Of a stretch of 64,000 nucleotides of DNA, positions 25,090-34,175 are shown one piece after another (the first letter of the stretch is position 1; each line of letters opens with the position of its first letter). Origin of the DNA: Streptomyces asoensis (lineage in GTDB: Bacteria; Actinomycetota; Actinomycetes; Streptomycetales; Streptomycetaceae); assembly GCF_016860545.1 (NCBI RefSeq), contig NZ_BNEB01000005.1, forward strand, positions 2,728,001 through 2,792,000, read 5' to 3'. The translations under genes were made by a program, and so were the position numbers. The notes under the pieces are model-generated. The model ran no database searches. It was not told the DNA's origin and saw only the letters and a program-made list of their open reading frames with translations.

Positions 25090-27085
25090 GCTGCCCCTTG
25101 CCGACTATGCCCGTACGCTCACGGGCGACATACAGACCTTGGCAGAAGCGGAGGACGGCTCCATCCCGAGGACGTTCACCCGTTGGGCTCTGGAGCAGTT
25201 GGAGGAGTCCGGCTTCGTCTCCAACATGACCGTCGCCTACCACAGCGGGCACGGCGTCATGGTGTACGGCTTCGGATACAGCGACGACCGCTCGGTCCTC
25301 GACCTCTACACCACGGCTTTCAGCCTCGACCCCATGGTCGACAGGCTGACCAAGGCCGACGTAACAAGGCACTACCGCAGGCTGCTCGCCTTTCTGCAAA
25401 AGGCCGGCAGCATCCGGGGCAACTTCGATCAGCCCACCGAGGTGCACCAACTGTGCGAGGGCGTCGAGAAGCTGCTTTCCAACGCCTCCAAAGTACGCCT
25501 CTTCCTGTTCAGCAACTGTGAATCGGCGGCCCGCACGCAGCCGGAGCCCACCGAGTTCCAAGGCCTCCCCGTCGAGCATCACCTCTGGGACCTCGCCCGG
25601 CTCTACCGCCACCAGACGTCCGGTGCCGCTAGCGAACCGATCGTTGTGCAGTTCGACCCACCGATCAACTGCCTGTCGGTGCAGAGCGTCGAGCCCAATC
25701 TCTCCGTCACCCTCGCCGTCGTTCCCGGACGCCACCTCGCTGAGCTGTACGAGGAGCACCGCACGCGTCTCCTGGAACTGAACGTGCGCGCGTTTCTGCA
25801 GGCCCGCAGCACGGTCAACCGGGGAATCCGCCTTACCCTGCTCAATGAGCCGGGACGGTTCTTGACCTACAACAACGGCATCACGGCAACAGCGACCGCC
25901 GCGGAATTTGTCGAGGACGCTGAAGGCAGGCGCGTCGGCATCCGCAGTCTCACTGGCCTCCAGATCGTGAACGGTGGGCAGACCACCGCCACCCTCCACC
26001 ACGTCTTCAAACGGGACAAGAAGGACCTGGACGGCGTCAGCGTCCAGATGAAGCTGACGCTGATGGGCTCGGACGACCTGATGGCAATCGTCCCAAGCAT
26101 CTCGCGGTACTCGAACACCCAGAACAAAGTCACGCTGGTCGATCTCTCGGCCAACGACAAGTTCCATGTCGAATTCGAACGGGTCAGTCGCACCCTGTGG
26201 GCGCCGCCAACCACCCCCGGCGGACCGCAGACACGCTGGTTCTACGAGCGGGCCCGCGGCTCGTACGCGGTGGAAGAAGCGAAGCAGCAGACTTCCATCG
26301 TCGCTCGGCGCAAGTTCAAGGCCGAGAATCCAGCCGCCCAGCGATTCGCCAAATCTGACCTGGCCAAGTTCGTGAACGCTTGGAGCGGACTGCCGCACCT
26401 CGTCAGCCGCGGAGCGCAGAAGAGCTTCGCTGCCTTCCAGGCCAACGTCAAAGAGCAGCCCCCGGTCATCGATGCGGATTACTGCCGCCGAACGATCGCC
26501 ATGGGCATCCTCTTCAAGGAAGTCGACAAGGTGGCCAAGGCGCACGACGCTGGAAGCCACAAGGCCCTGATCACGGCCTACACGACGGCCCGCCTCTGCG
26601 AGGAGACCGGTCGGCGTATCGACCTCGACCGCATCTGGCGGGAGCAGCAGGTTAGCGACGCCATCGTCCAGGCCGCCCATGATCTATGTCCGCTGATCAT
26701 GGACATGGTCATCCAGGAGGGCAAGCACGTCACCGAGTGGGCGAAGAGCAGCAAGTGCTGGGAGGAGGTCTCCCGCATCCCTTGGACTGTTCCGGAGGAA
26801 CTGGCCGAGGAGCTGCTGGCGAGGCCCGTCGAGTTCGCGGTGGACACCCGGGAGGAAGAGGAAGAGCAGCTCTCCAGGCTCAAGCAGATCGAGCTGAGCG
26901 AGTGGGAGATGCTGGCCGACTGGGCACGGGAAACGCGTGCCCTAGAGCTGGCCGAGCAGCAGATCGCCACTACGATCGCTGCCAAACTGGCGACCAACGC
27001 CACCATCACGGCTGCCCAGGTCAGGAAGGCCTTGGAGGTCTACGACAACGCGATCGAAGAGGGCTTCAGCGCGTTCGCGCCATAG
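25082..27085 (+). CDS. AIPR-family protein
   Basis: 667 residues. Diagnostic AIPR (abortive infection phage resistance) patches are FLTYNNGITATATA (about 260-273), GLQIVNGGQTTATLHHV (about 292-308) and SRYSNTQNKVTLVDLSANDK (about 341-360). The C-terminal third is helical with an acidic linker (TREEEEEQLSRLK). The family was named from a lactococcal abortive-infection protein and usually accompanies Z1 and MORC proteins. It is the last gene of the four-gene overlapping operon. Confidence 0.88.
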   Translation: MAELPLADYARTLTGDIQTLAEAEDGSIPRTFTRWALEQLEESGFVSNMTVAYHSGHGVMVYGFGYSDDRSVLDLYTTAFSLDPMVDRLTKADVTRHYRRLLAFLQKAGSIRGNFDQPTEVHQLCEGVEKLLSNASKVRLFLFSNCESAARTQPEPTEFQGLPVEHHLWDLARLYRHQTSGAASEPIVVQFDPPINCLSVQSVEPNLSVTLAVVPGRHLAELYEEHRTRLLELNVRAFLQARSTVNRGIRLTLLNEPGRFLTYNNGITATATAAEFVEDAEGRRVGIRSLTGLQIVNGGQTTATLHHVFKRDKKDLDGVSVQMKLTLMGSDDLMAIVPSISRYSNTQNKVTLVDLSANDKFHVEFERVSRTLWAPPTTPGGPQTRWFYERARGSYAVEEAKQQTSIVARRKFKAENPAAQRFAKSDLAKFVNAWSGLPHLVSRGAQKSFAAFQANVKEQPPVIDADYCRRTIAMGILFKEVDKVAKAHDAGSHKALITAYTTARLCEETGRRIDLDRIWREQQVSDAIVQAAHDLCPLIMDMVIQEGKHVTEWAKSSKCWEEVSRIPWTVPEELAEELLARPVEFAVDTREEEEEQLSRLKQIELSEWEMLADWARETRALELAEQQIATTIAAKLATNATITAAQVRKALEVYDNAIEEGFSAFAP

Positions 27086-27685
27086 GACTGCGCCTGAGCC
27101 TGAGGGCCGACTCCCGAGACGGAACGCTTTGGGGTCAGGCCCTCGCCAGCCTTGATCAGGGCGCGGCCTGGCCGTCGTCCTCCTCTCTGGAGGCCTGGCT
27201 GTACAGATCGGCTTCCAAGCGTTCGCCGACGCAGTGCTCGCAGAGCGGGCACTGCGCGCGGCCGGGCTGTCTGACTTGCAATAGCGCGGGACAATCACAC
27301 CAAGAGCGGCCGAACGCCGCGACGACTCGTTGCCTGACCGGCAAGGAGGAAATCGACGCCGCAGAGAGAAGCTCCTGGACGAATCCGACAGACACTGGCT
27401 GGAGCTCTCCGAGCAGCAGCTTGCGGCGACGATCGCTACGAAGCGGGCCCCGCGAAGGCAAGATCAGGCCATCACGGCCAGGGCATGCCCCGGAGGTGCG
27501 CAGCAGGCGCTCAGCGTCGGTCGCAGTTGTGCTCGCTACCCCTCTAGCGCTGGCCCCGCGCAGCGGACCCAGCGCCCCTCCTTGGCAGGTCCGAGGATGG
27601 CGTCAGCCGTGCGGCGCAGCGCGGTCCCGCCATCGCGTCCGAAGTAGCAAAGGTAACCTGTGTTGGTGTTTTCTCAGGAGGCGTC
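27086..27685. other. 600-nt gap with a trace of an AIPR C-terminus
   Basis: No intact gene is supported. Plus-strand codons near 27385-27440 translate to LELSEQQLAATIATK, closely echoing LELAEQQIATTIAAK at the end of the AIPR protein, so a degraded duplicate may lie here. On the minus strand a short open stretch encodes a CPLCEHC motif near 27240, which I could not assign. Confidence 0.35.
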
Positions 27686-29659
27686 ATGACGGAGATCGCG
27701 GAATCCTCGCGCAGCCCATACAAAGTGAAACTGGTACGGGGCCCGTTCCTGCGTCTGGAACCGCACCCGGAGGAGTGCGGGGATGACACAGCCTTCTTGC
27801 ACTACGCCGAGCAGCTGCGTTCGGAAGGAAAGCTGCTGGCAGCAGACCTGTTCTGCGGAGCCGGCGGTCTGAGTTACGGCCTGGAGTCTGCCGGGTTCCG
27901 TGTCGTCCTGTCCGCCGACCATGACCGTGAGGCCTTGGAGACGCACCGGCACCACTTCGGCGGCCTGACCTTGGACTGGGATCTGGGCGATGCGGACCGG
28001 GTCAAGCATGTGGCCGAGCTAGTCAAACAGGCCGGTATCACCCTGCTCTCCGGCGGACCGCCATGCCAGCCGTTCTCCAAGGCGGGACGCTACAAGATCC
28101 GGCATCGCGTCCGAGAAGGACAACGTGACCCCTATGACGAGCGCCGGGACCTTTGGCGCTCATTCTTGGAGGTTGTCCGTCTCGCCCTGCCGCCTGCCGT
28201 CGTCATGGAGAACGTTCCAGACATGGCTCTAGACCGTGAAATGTTCATTTTGCGGACGATGGTCCACGAATTGGAGTCCCTGGGATACGCCGTCGAGGAG
28301 CGTGTCGTTGATACCTGGCGCTATGGCGTGCCGCAGTTCCGACAGCGGCTGATACTAGTAGCGCTGCGCGACGGACGTCATTTCGAATGGCCCGATGAGA
28401 CTCCGGACAAGGTCACGGTATGGAACGCCATCGGGGATCTACCTGAGGTCGAGGGGGGTTGGCGCCCAGAGGGCGGCGCGCATGGATGGAAAGAGTACAC
28501 ACAACCCCTCACCCGCTTTCAAAAGAAGATGCGCAAGCAGGTGCCGAGCACAGACGCGGGTAAGGTTTTCGACCACATCACGCGACCGGTTCGAGAAGAT
28601 GACGAAATCGCATTCGAGTCGATGTCTACTAGCACCCGGTACTCGGACCTCCCCGATGAATTGAAGCGTTATCGGGACGACATTTTTCGCGATAAATACA
28701 AGCGTCTTGACGAAGACGGCCTGTCGCGAACTATCACGGCCCATATCGCTAAGGACGGATATTGGTACATCCATCCCCGGCAGAACCGCACACTGACCGT
28801 GCGCGAAGCGGCCCGCTTGCAGACGTTCCCGGATGGATTCCGCTTTGCGGGCCCCCCCTCAGCTGCATTCCGGCAGGTCGGTAACGCTGTGCCTCCGTTC
28901 CTAGGTGAGCACCTCGGCGGTGCAGTCATGGCTGCCCTAGACGAAGCGCGACCTGCCGGGCCCACCACCCAGCACATCGCCGAAACCTTGGCCACCTGGT
29001 TCACAAGCCTGTCGCATCGCAATCTCCCATGGCTCACGGCCTCGTCTCGCTGGCAGGTCATCTCGGCAGAGATCCTGCTGGACAGAATGCCACCTCAACA
29101 ATCCCGCCCCCTCTGGCCATTGCTAGCGCGCTGGACCACGCCTACCGACACACTCACTGCAGAGAAGGAACTACTGGAGATTTCCCGATGGATCGGTCGG
29201 GAGAAGCGTGGCGAGCAGCTTCTCGCTGTAGCTACCGAACTCGTCGGCGCTCCTCACATGCTTTCCGATGATGAGTTGCTGCCCAAAGTTGCCGGCATCA
29301 GCCAAGCCGTGGCCGACCTGGCCATTCTGACCGTACCCGTCAGCGCCAACGACGATGAGGCAGATGAAGCCGACGATTCCGAGTCGGAAGAACCGGTGCT
29401 CGCGCGCCAAGGGGTTCTTCGTGTCGCTGCGCGTATGTCCGGTGAGGACGTCCACCGGCGCAACCGCCTGACCGACGGACGTCTGGCCGTGGCACGCCTG
29501 ATTGGTTACGGCGCAAACGCACGCAACGCACATTTGGGACTGCTCGAGCTCGCCACCAGCCTCTGCCGACCCGCTGACCCGCTGTGCGTCGAATGCCCGC
29601 TGCAGAAGCTATGCGCTGGCTCTAAAGCCGAAGAGCAGAAACAACAACTTCTCTACTGA
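27686..29659 (+). CDS. C5-cytosine DNA methyltransferase fused to an EndoIII/MutY-like domain
   Basis: 657 residues. The N-terminal part (about 50-410) is a complete m5C methyltransferase: motif I AADLFCGAGGLSYGLESAG, motif IV SGGPPCQPFSKAG with the catalytic Cys, motif VI VVMENVPDM, motif VIII VPQFRQRLILVAL and motif X FRQVGNAVPPF. The C-terminal part (about 425-645) looks like an HhH-GPD glycosylase: NLPWLTASSRWQVISAEILL, a helix-hairpin-helix-like segment LPKVAGISQAVADL, and four cysteines at about 627, 634, 637 and 643 (C-x6-C-x2-C-x5-C), the [4Fe-4S] loop of EndoIII/MutY. The usual catalytic Asp seems replaced. It probably supplies self-protection for the locus. Confidence 0.88.
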   Translation: MTEIAESSRSPYKVKLVRGPFLRLEPHPEECGDDTAFLHYAEQLRSEGKLLAADLFCGAGGLSYGLESAGFRVVLSADHDREALETHRHHFGGLTLDWDLGDADRVKHVAELVKQAGITLLSGGPPCQPFSKAGRYKIRHRVREGQRDPYDERRDLWRSFLEVVRLALPPAVVMENVPDMALDREMFILRTMVHELESLGYAVEERVVDTWRYGVPQFRQRLILVALRDGRHFEWPDETPDKVTVWNAIGDLPEVEGGWRPEGGAHGWKEYTQPLTRFQKKMRKQVPSTDAGKVFDHITRPVREDDEIAFESMSTSTRYSDLPDELKRYRDDIFRDKYKRLDEDGLSRTITAHIAKDGYWYIHPRQNRTLTVREAARLQTFPDGFRFAGPPSAAFRQVGNAVPPFLGEHLGGAVMAALDEARPAGPTTQHIAETLATWFTSLSHRNLPWLTASSRWQVISAEILLDRMPPQQSRPLWPLLARWTTPTDTLTAEKELLEISRWIGREKRGEQLLAVATELVGAPHMLSDDELLPKVAGISQAVADLAILTVPVSANDDEADEADDSESEEPVLARQGVLRVAARMSGEDVHRRNRLTDGRLAVARLIGYGANARNAHLGLLELATSLCRPADPLCVECPLQKLCAGSKAEEQKQQLLY

Positions 29660-29676
29660 CAGCGCCGGCTGGTGGC

Positions 29677-30996
29677 TCACGTGTTCAACCCCAGCACCTG
29701 AGCCACCGCAGGGGCTTCCCTCTCAAGGACCGCCACGATGCGCAGCAAGGCTGCGTACTCCCCCGCTTGCATCGACGCGGCACGAAGCGCTAGCCCGGCA
29801 TCTTTCATCGCGGCTGCTTCCTGTGATTCGGGACCATTCCATGCCGTCTGACGAGGCAAAGAGGGAACGACAGTTCCGATTCCCGTAAAACGAGCAGTCT
29901 TGCGGTACGCCTCGTCCGCTCGGCTGCACAGCTCGTTGATCGGCCGCTCAAGCATCTGGCGCAGCTGAATCGGGACGGTTACGCGAACCTTAGCAACGTT
30001 GATATTGAATGCGCCGTCTAGATCAGTGTCAAAGTCCAATGAAGCGCGAGCCAGCTTGGTGTGTTCGTCGATGCCGCGAATACCGTTCCAACCACCCCAT
30101 TGCACAAGGCGATCTGCTCGATAGATGTAGAGCCCCTGCTGACGGTTCCACTTCAATGGACCCGACAAGCGCTCAAATTGTTCTGGCGAGCTGAAATTTT
30201 CCTTCGCGGGCAGCACGTAGCGATTCATTTGCACAGTTCCGCTGACTTTCCCTATGGTCACTTCGAACCGTTGGCTGGGAAGGTCCGCGCGTGCAGGCTC
30301 GTGCGGAGCAAATGGGTTCCACGGCTCAACCTTTTCACCGTTGACCGTGATGATGATCCTTCGCCCGCTGCCAGTCCCCTCAAGGAAGCGGTGAAAGACC
30401 ATACCGAGATGCGCAGCCGTGCGTTTGGCCATGGCATCCAGTCTCCGACGCGCCCAGCCGCCTTCGGGTCGGCTTTCTGGCAGAACCCGGTCCAGCTTGT
30501 CCCAGACGACTACCGTGCCGGTCGCCTCGGTGAGGTAGGCAACTGCACGCTGAGGCAGGCCGTCACGCCCGGGGCGCAGAACCACCCATTGGTCCGATTC
30601 CGAGACCACGTCGAGATCGAGGGTGCGGATGTACAGACGAGGCGCGTTAACCGACGTTCGAGTAGCAACGGTGACAGCACGGCACTGGGACAACGATGCC
30701 GTTTTCAACCCCAGCCCGTAGCGCCCAAGTTCCCCTTGGGCGTAGTCGCGCCGACTCCCGTACCGGAGCGCTTCCGTCAACTGACTTTCACTCATGCCGG
30801 CGCCGTCGTCGGCAATCAGAACGTACGAGTCGGGGCCGTCAAACTCTATGAAGATGTCTACATGATCGGCGCCTGCAGAAACGCTGTTGTCGACAAGGTC
30901 TGCTACGGCGGCAGGGAAGTCGTAACCGATGTCCCGCAACGACTCGGTGAGACGAGCCGCGGAGGGGGTGATGCTCTCAAATTTCGGTGGAGTCAT
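29677..30996 (-). CDS. Second MORC-like GHKL ATPase
   Basis: 439 residues, paralogous to the protein at 19765 but clearly diverged: N box AAVADLVDNSVSAGADHVD (about 29-47), G1 box IADDGAGMSESQL (about 61-73) and G2 LGRYGLGLKTASLSQC (about 92-107), then shared transducer features (WNRQQGLYIYRADRLVQWGG). It is convergent with the methyltransferase gene, 17 nt apart, and has its own promoter side toward 31 kb. Two MORC-like ATPases in one locus suggest a heterodimer or two separate systems. Confidence 0.85.
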   Translation of the reverse strand: MTPPKFESITPSAARLTESLRDIGYDFPAAVADLVDNSVSAGADHVDIFIEFDGPDSYVLIADDGAGMSESQLTEALRYGSRRDYAQGELGRYGLGLKTASLSQCRAVTVATRTSVNAPRLYIRTLDLDVVSESDQWVVLRPGRDGLPQRAVAYLTEATGTVVVWDKLDRVLPESRPEGGWARRRLDAMAKRTAAHLGMVFHRFLEGTGSGRRIIITVNGEKVEPWNPFAPHEPARADLPSQRFEVTIGKVSGTVQMNRYVLPAKENFSSPEQFERLSGPLKWNRQQGLYIYRADRLVQWGGWNGIRGIDEHTKLARASLDFDTDLDGAFNINVAKVRVTVPIQLRQMLERPINELCSRADEAYRKTARFTGIGTVVPSLPRQTAWNGPESQEAAAMKDAGLALRAASMQAGEYAALLRIVAVLEREAPAVAQVLGLNT

Positions 30997-32144
30997 AGAT
31001 CAGGTGCTCCGAGACGTCGACGAGGGCGTCCAGGATCCCACACCCCACCATCAGCCATGCCGCGGGCCCGGGTTGCGAGGGCCTGCGGTAGCCGCGGGAT
31101 CGGGGCGCAGCGACCGATACTGACAGGAGGACGGCCGGTCGCCAGCTCCGAATGGGAGAGCACTCACCGCCGCCCATCGGGGCGCACCACGTTCGGGGCT
31201 ACACACCGTGCAGAAAGCTGAGATTCGCCTATCCGGGAAGCCGGTCTATCACCATCCATCATCGACGTTTGAGTGAAGTCGCATCCGTCGACGGGAGCTG
31301 GCCGCAGCGGTTGGAGCAGTTCGGAGTCCGTGTCCCAGGAACAGGGCCAGCGCGTGGCGGACATCCTGACCGAGATCGGCTCATGGCCGCGTCTTGCGAG
31401 GAAGGCGGCCGCTGGGTCGTCCGGCATGGGCAGTCCTAGCCCTCTGCGGGATGCTGCCACGGAATTCGGCGACGCCGCAGGTACATCGGCTCTAGCGGAG
31501 GCACTATCCGCGTCAACGGCGATGGCCGGGCGCCCCGCTGGTAGACCGACCCCGCCCGCTGCCTATCTGACGGCGGTGACGTGCGCTCCTAGGGCCGCAG
31601 TTCTCTGCGAGGGCGTTGGATGTGTCCGAGGAATCGGGGCTTCGTCGGGCCTGGGCCGGGCGCGCTTTTGGTGCGAGCGTGCTTCGGCCTTGGTTTATTG
31701 CCTGCCAGGCAAGATCACGGTTGCAGTACAGGTGTCGATTCCGTGCAGTTGCCATGGATATTCTGTGCCGCCTGTCAGGTTTCTTCTTGTGCGTGATGCG
31801 GGGCGAGGCTGATAGAGGGCTGCCTTTGACGCCTGCTGAACGACGTCTACGGCGATCTGCCAGGCGTCCCCTATGTTGCGGCGGGGGGGGTGGGCGGGCG
31901 TCGGTGTTGTCCGCGGCTGCGCGACTTCACGGGGGAGTGCTCGTTTGGTGTGGTTGGGGGCCTCTCGTTGCCTGGTAGCTCTGCTTGACCAGTGCAACTA
32001 TGCGATGTGGGTGGTGGTTTGTAGGGTGCAGCGTCCAGGGTGCGGGCTGCACTGCGCGGGCGGCGGCCGCGTCTGCTGTGCGCGCTTTTTGGGAGTGATG
32101 GGACCCGGAGCGGGCGGACCGGGGGCAAGAGGTGGGGGCAGGAC
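30997..32144. other. 1.15-kb region without a supportable gene
   Basis: Neither strand holds an open frame with family features, a convincing start and codon use like the neighbours. Some short open stretches exist (for example minus strand 31164-31460) but none is recognisable. It separates two cargo systems and must contain promoters for the MORC-like gene on the left and the chaperone/helicase operon on the right. It may be decayed insertion DNA. Confidence 0.4.
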
Positions 32145-34175
32145 GTGGATTTCGCGCCGTATGAGGACTGGCAGCGGGCTTTGGAGGAGACCTTCTTCAG
32201 TCCGGACTGGGATGGCCACCCGGTCATCATGTATGTCGACGACACGGCGGCGGAGCAGATGCAGGAGCGCTTCCGCCTTGCTGTGCCGCTTGCCGAGGCC
32301 GTGCGCCAGGTCGTATGGCCCGGCGGGCCCAGGCCCTACCAGGACGTCGAGCGGTACGAGGCATCGAAGAGCGCGGACAGCGAGGACGCGCCGGCGGTGC
32401 TGCCCTTGCTTGCGTGCTCCGTGATTGCCGCGACCCGGATGGCGCACGACGGGAACCGCAGGGCGAGCAATTACCACAGCCACTTCTCCGAGCTTCTCGC
32501 GGGCAGGGAAGGCGTGCTCACGTCGGGCGACTACACGGCAGTCGCCGGTATGTGGCAACGGCTGGCTGCCTGGCAGGTGCAGTGGGGCTCCTACCGGGGC
32601 CTGTGCACGATTCCGTCACCAGGTGACCTGCCCCGCAGCCAGGCGCGCATCGGGTACGCCTTGTCGCAGGCCGTGCTGCGTGGGACCGACCGCCAGCTGC
32701 TGCCGAAGTTCTTCGACGTCATGAGAGCGCGCAACACCGGGGCGTGGCCGCAGCCGGGGGCGGCCCTAGCGCAGGGCGCGCGTCTTTGGGACCAGGCCGC
32801 GAAGTTCTCGCCAGCGTTCCGGAGGGCGCTCGACCACCCCGAGTTCCGGCCGCTCGTCGAGCGACTGCTGGGCCGCCTCGCCAATGTGTGGGACGGCTCC
32901 GCGCAGTACGTCGCCCACGGTACTCCGCGAGGAGAGCTCCTGGTGCGCTTTGAGAACCGGCGCCTTGGCTGGATCGCCAGGTTCCCCCGCCCTGGCGCGG
33001 TTGCATACCAGCTGGCCAGCGGCGTCGCCCTGCGTCGGCTGGGGGAGACGAACTACTACGCGGTGGACGGGCTGGAGCTGCCCACGGACCGCTCCCTGCG
33101 TGCGGGCTTGCAGCTCACCGGAGAAGGAGTGGCCGTCAGTCGCCCGGCCTCCTCCCTTGTCGTGCTGACCCAGAACGAGTCGCTGGACTGCCGCACCAGC
33201 GTAGACAGGTTCACGCCCGGCGATGAGCACATCGTCCTCGCAGCGCCTGATGCGGCCCGCGACGTCGAGGCGGTGCTACAGAAGGCAGCTTCCCCCCGGC
33301 CTGCGCCCAGAACGCTGTCGTGGCTGCCCCGCGGGTGGGTCCTCTACCCCAGGGTGGTCTTCGAAGATGCGGTGACCCTGACGGAGGCCATCCGCGATGT
33401 GAAAGGGGCGCTGCTCGCCGTCCAGCCCGCTCCGCAGTTCAAGGCCGCTCTGCAAGGGGGGCTGCTCCTCGCACCCAGGCTCAGCAGGAAGCTGTACCTC
33501 GCCGGGGGTGAGCCGGACCTCGTGCTGCCCGACGGCGCTTCGGGCGAGGCGGTGCTCGACGGGCAGCGCCAGGAGCCGCCCTTCCAAGCCAGGGGAGTAC
33601 CGATCCCGCTGTGGCCGCGGGCATTGGGGCCGGGCGATCACACCCTGGAGGCGGAGGGCAGCGCGCTGGCCTTCGCCACCGCGGACGGTGCCCCGGGCGT
33701 GGCGGAGCCGGAGCAGCCGGTCGGATTCCCCGCTGCCGACGGGGAAGCTGCGGCGTTCGCTTCCCCCGGCAGCGACCCCGTGCTGGTCCGCGGAGCCGAT
33801 CTGGACACCGTCGGCTTGGATGCCGCGCCCCGTGTGGTCCTGTGCCGCCGCCGGGCTGAGGAAACCCTCTTCGTCTCCTCGGACGGGCGGGCCTGGCGGG
33901 TAGCCGAGCCCAGTGTTCCCTCATGGTGGTCGAGACTGCCGCAGTCGCCGTCCGACTACCACTTCGAGGTCTACGTCCGTGCCGGCGGCGGATGGGTCCT
34001 GCAACTGAGGCAGGGCGAATGGTCAGCCGAACCGGCCTATCCGCAGGCTCCCTCGTTCGCACCCGGGCCGGAGCACCGGGGGTGGGCCGACGCAGTCCTG
34101 CGCGCGGCGGGCGCAGGCAGCGGAGAGCTGTGGGATTCGTTCGTCGAACTGGCTCGGGAGGTCACGCAGTGCTGA
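32145..34175 (+). CDS. Unrecognised first protein of the helicase/Hsp70 operon
   Basis: 676 residues from a GTG at 32145, chosen because AGGTGGGGG lies 8 nt upstream. The N-terminal third is helical (DGNRRASNYHSHFSELLAGR, then MWQRLAAWQVQWGSYRGLCT). The C-terminal half is rich in beta strands and turns, with repeated small modules such as LSWLPRGWVLYPRVVFEDA and PVLVRGADLDTVGLDAAPRV. I see no catalytic motif and know no family name. It overlaps the next gene by 7 nt, so it is an integral member of the six-gene operon; a recognition or scaffold role is only a guess. Confidence 0.75.
   Translation: MDFAPYEDWQRALEETFFSPDWDGHPVIMYVDDTAAEQMQERFRLAVPLAEAVRQVVWPGGPRPYQDVERYEASKSADSEDAPAVLPLLACSVIAATRMAHDGNRRASNYHSHFSELLAGREGVLTSGDYTAVAGMWQRLAAWQVQWGSYRGLCTIPSPGDLPRSQARIGYALSQAVLRGTDRQLLPKFFDVMRARNTGAWPQPGAALAQGARLWDQAAKFSPAFRRALDHPEFRPLVERLLGRLANVWDGSAQYVAHGTPRGELLVRFENRRLGWIARFPRPGAVAYQLASGVALRRLGETNYYAVDGLELPTDRSLRAGLQLTGEGVAVSRPASSLVVLTQNESLDCRTSVDRFTPGDEHIVLAAPDAARDVEAVLQKAASPRPAPRTLSWLPRGWVLYPRVVFEDAVTLTEAIRDVKGALLAVQPAPQFKAALQGGLLLAPRLSRKLYLAGGEPDLVLPDGASGEAVLDGQRQEPPFQARGVPIPLWPRALGPGDHTLEAEGSALAFATADGAPGVAEPEQPVGFPAADGEAAAFASPGSDPVLVRGADLDTVGLDAAPRVVLCRRRAEETLFVSSDGRAWRVAEPSVPSWWSRLPQSPSDYHFEVYVRAGGGWVLQLRQGEWSAEPAYPQAPSFAPGPEHRGWADAVLRAAGAGSGELWDSFVELAREVTQC

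Noticed and set aside
31164..31460. A minus-strand gene in the 31-32 kb gap
   Set aside because: A short open stretch exists but has no ribosome site, no recognisable family and no coding-type context.
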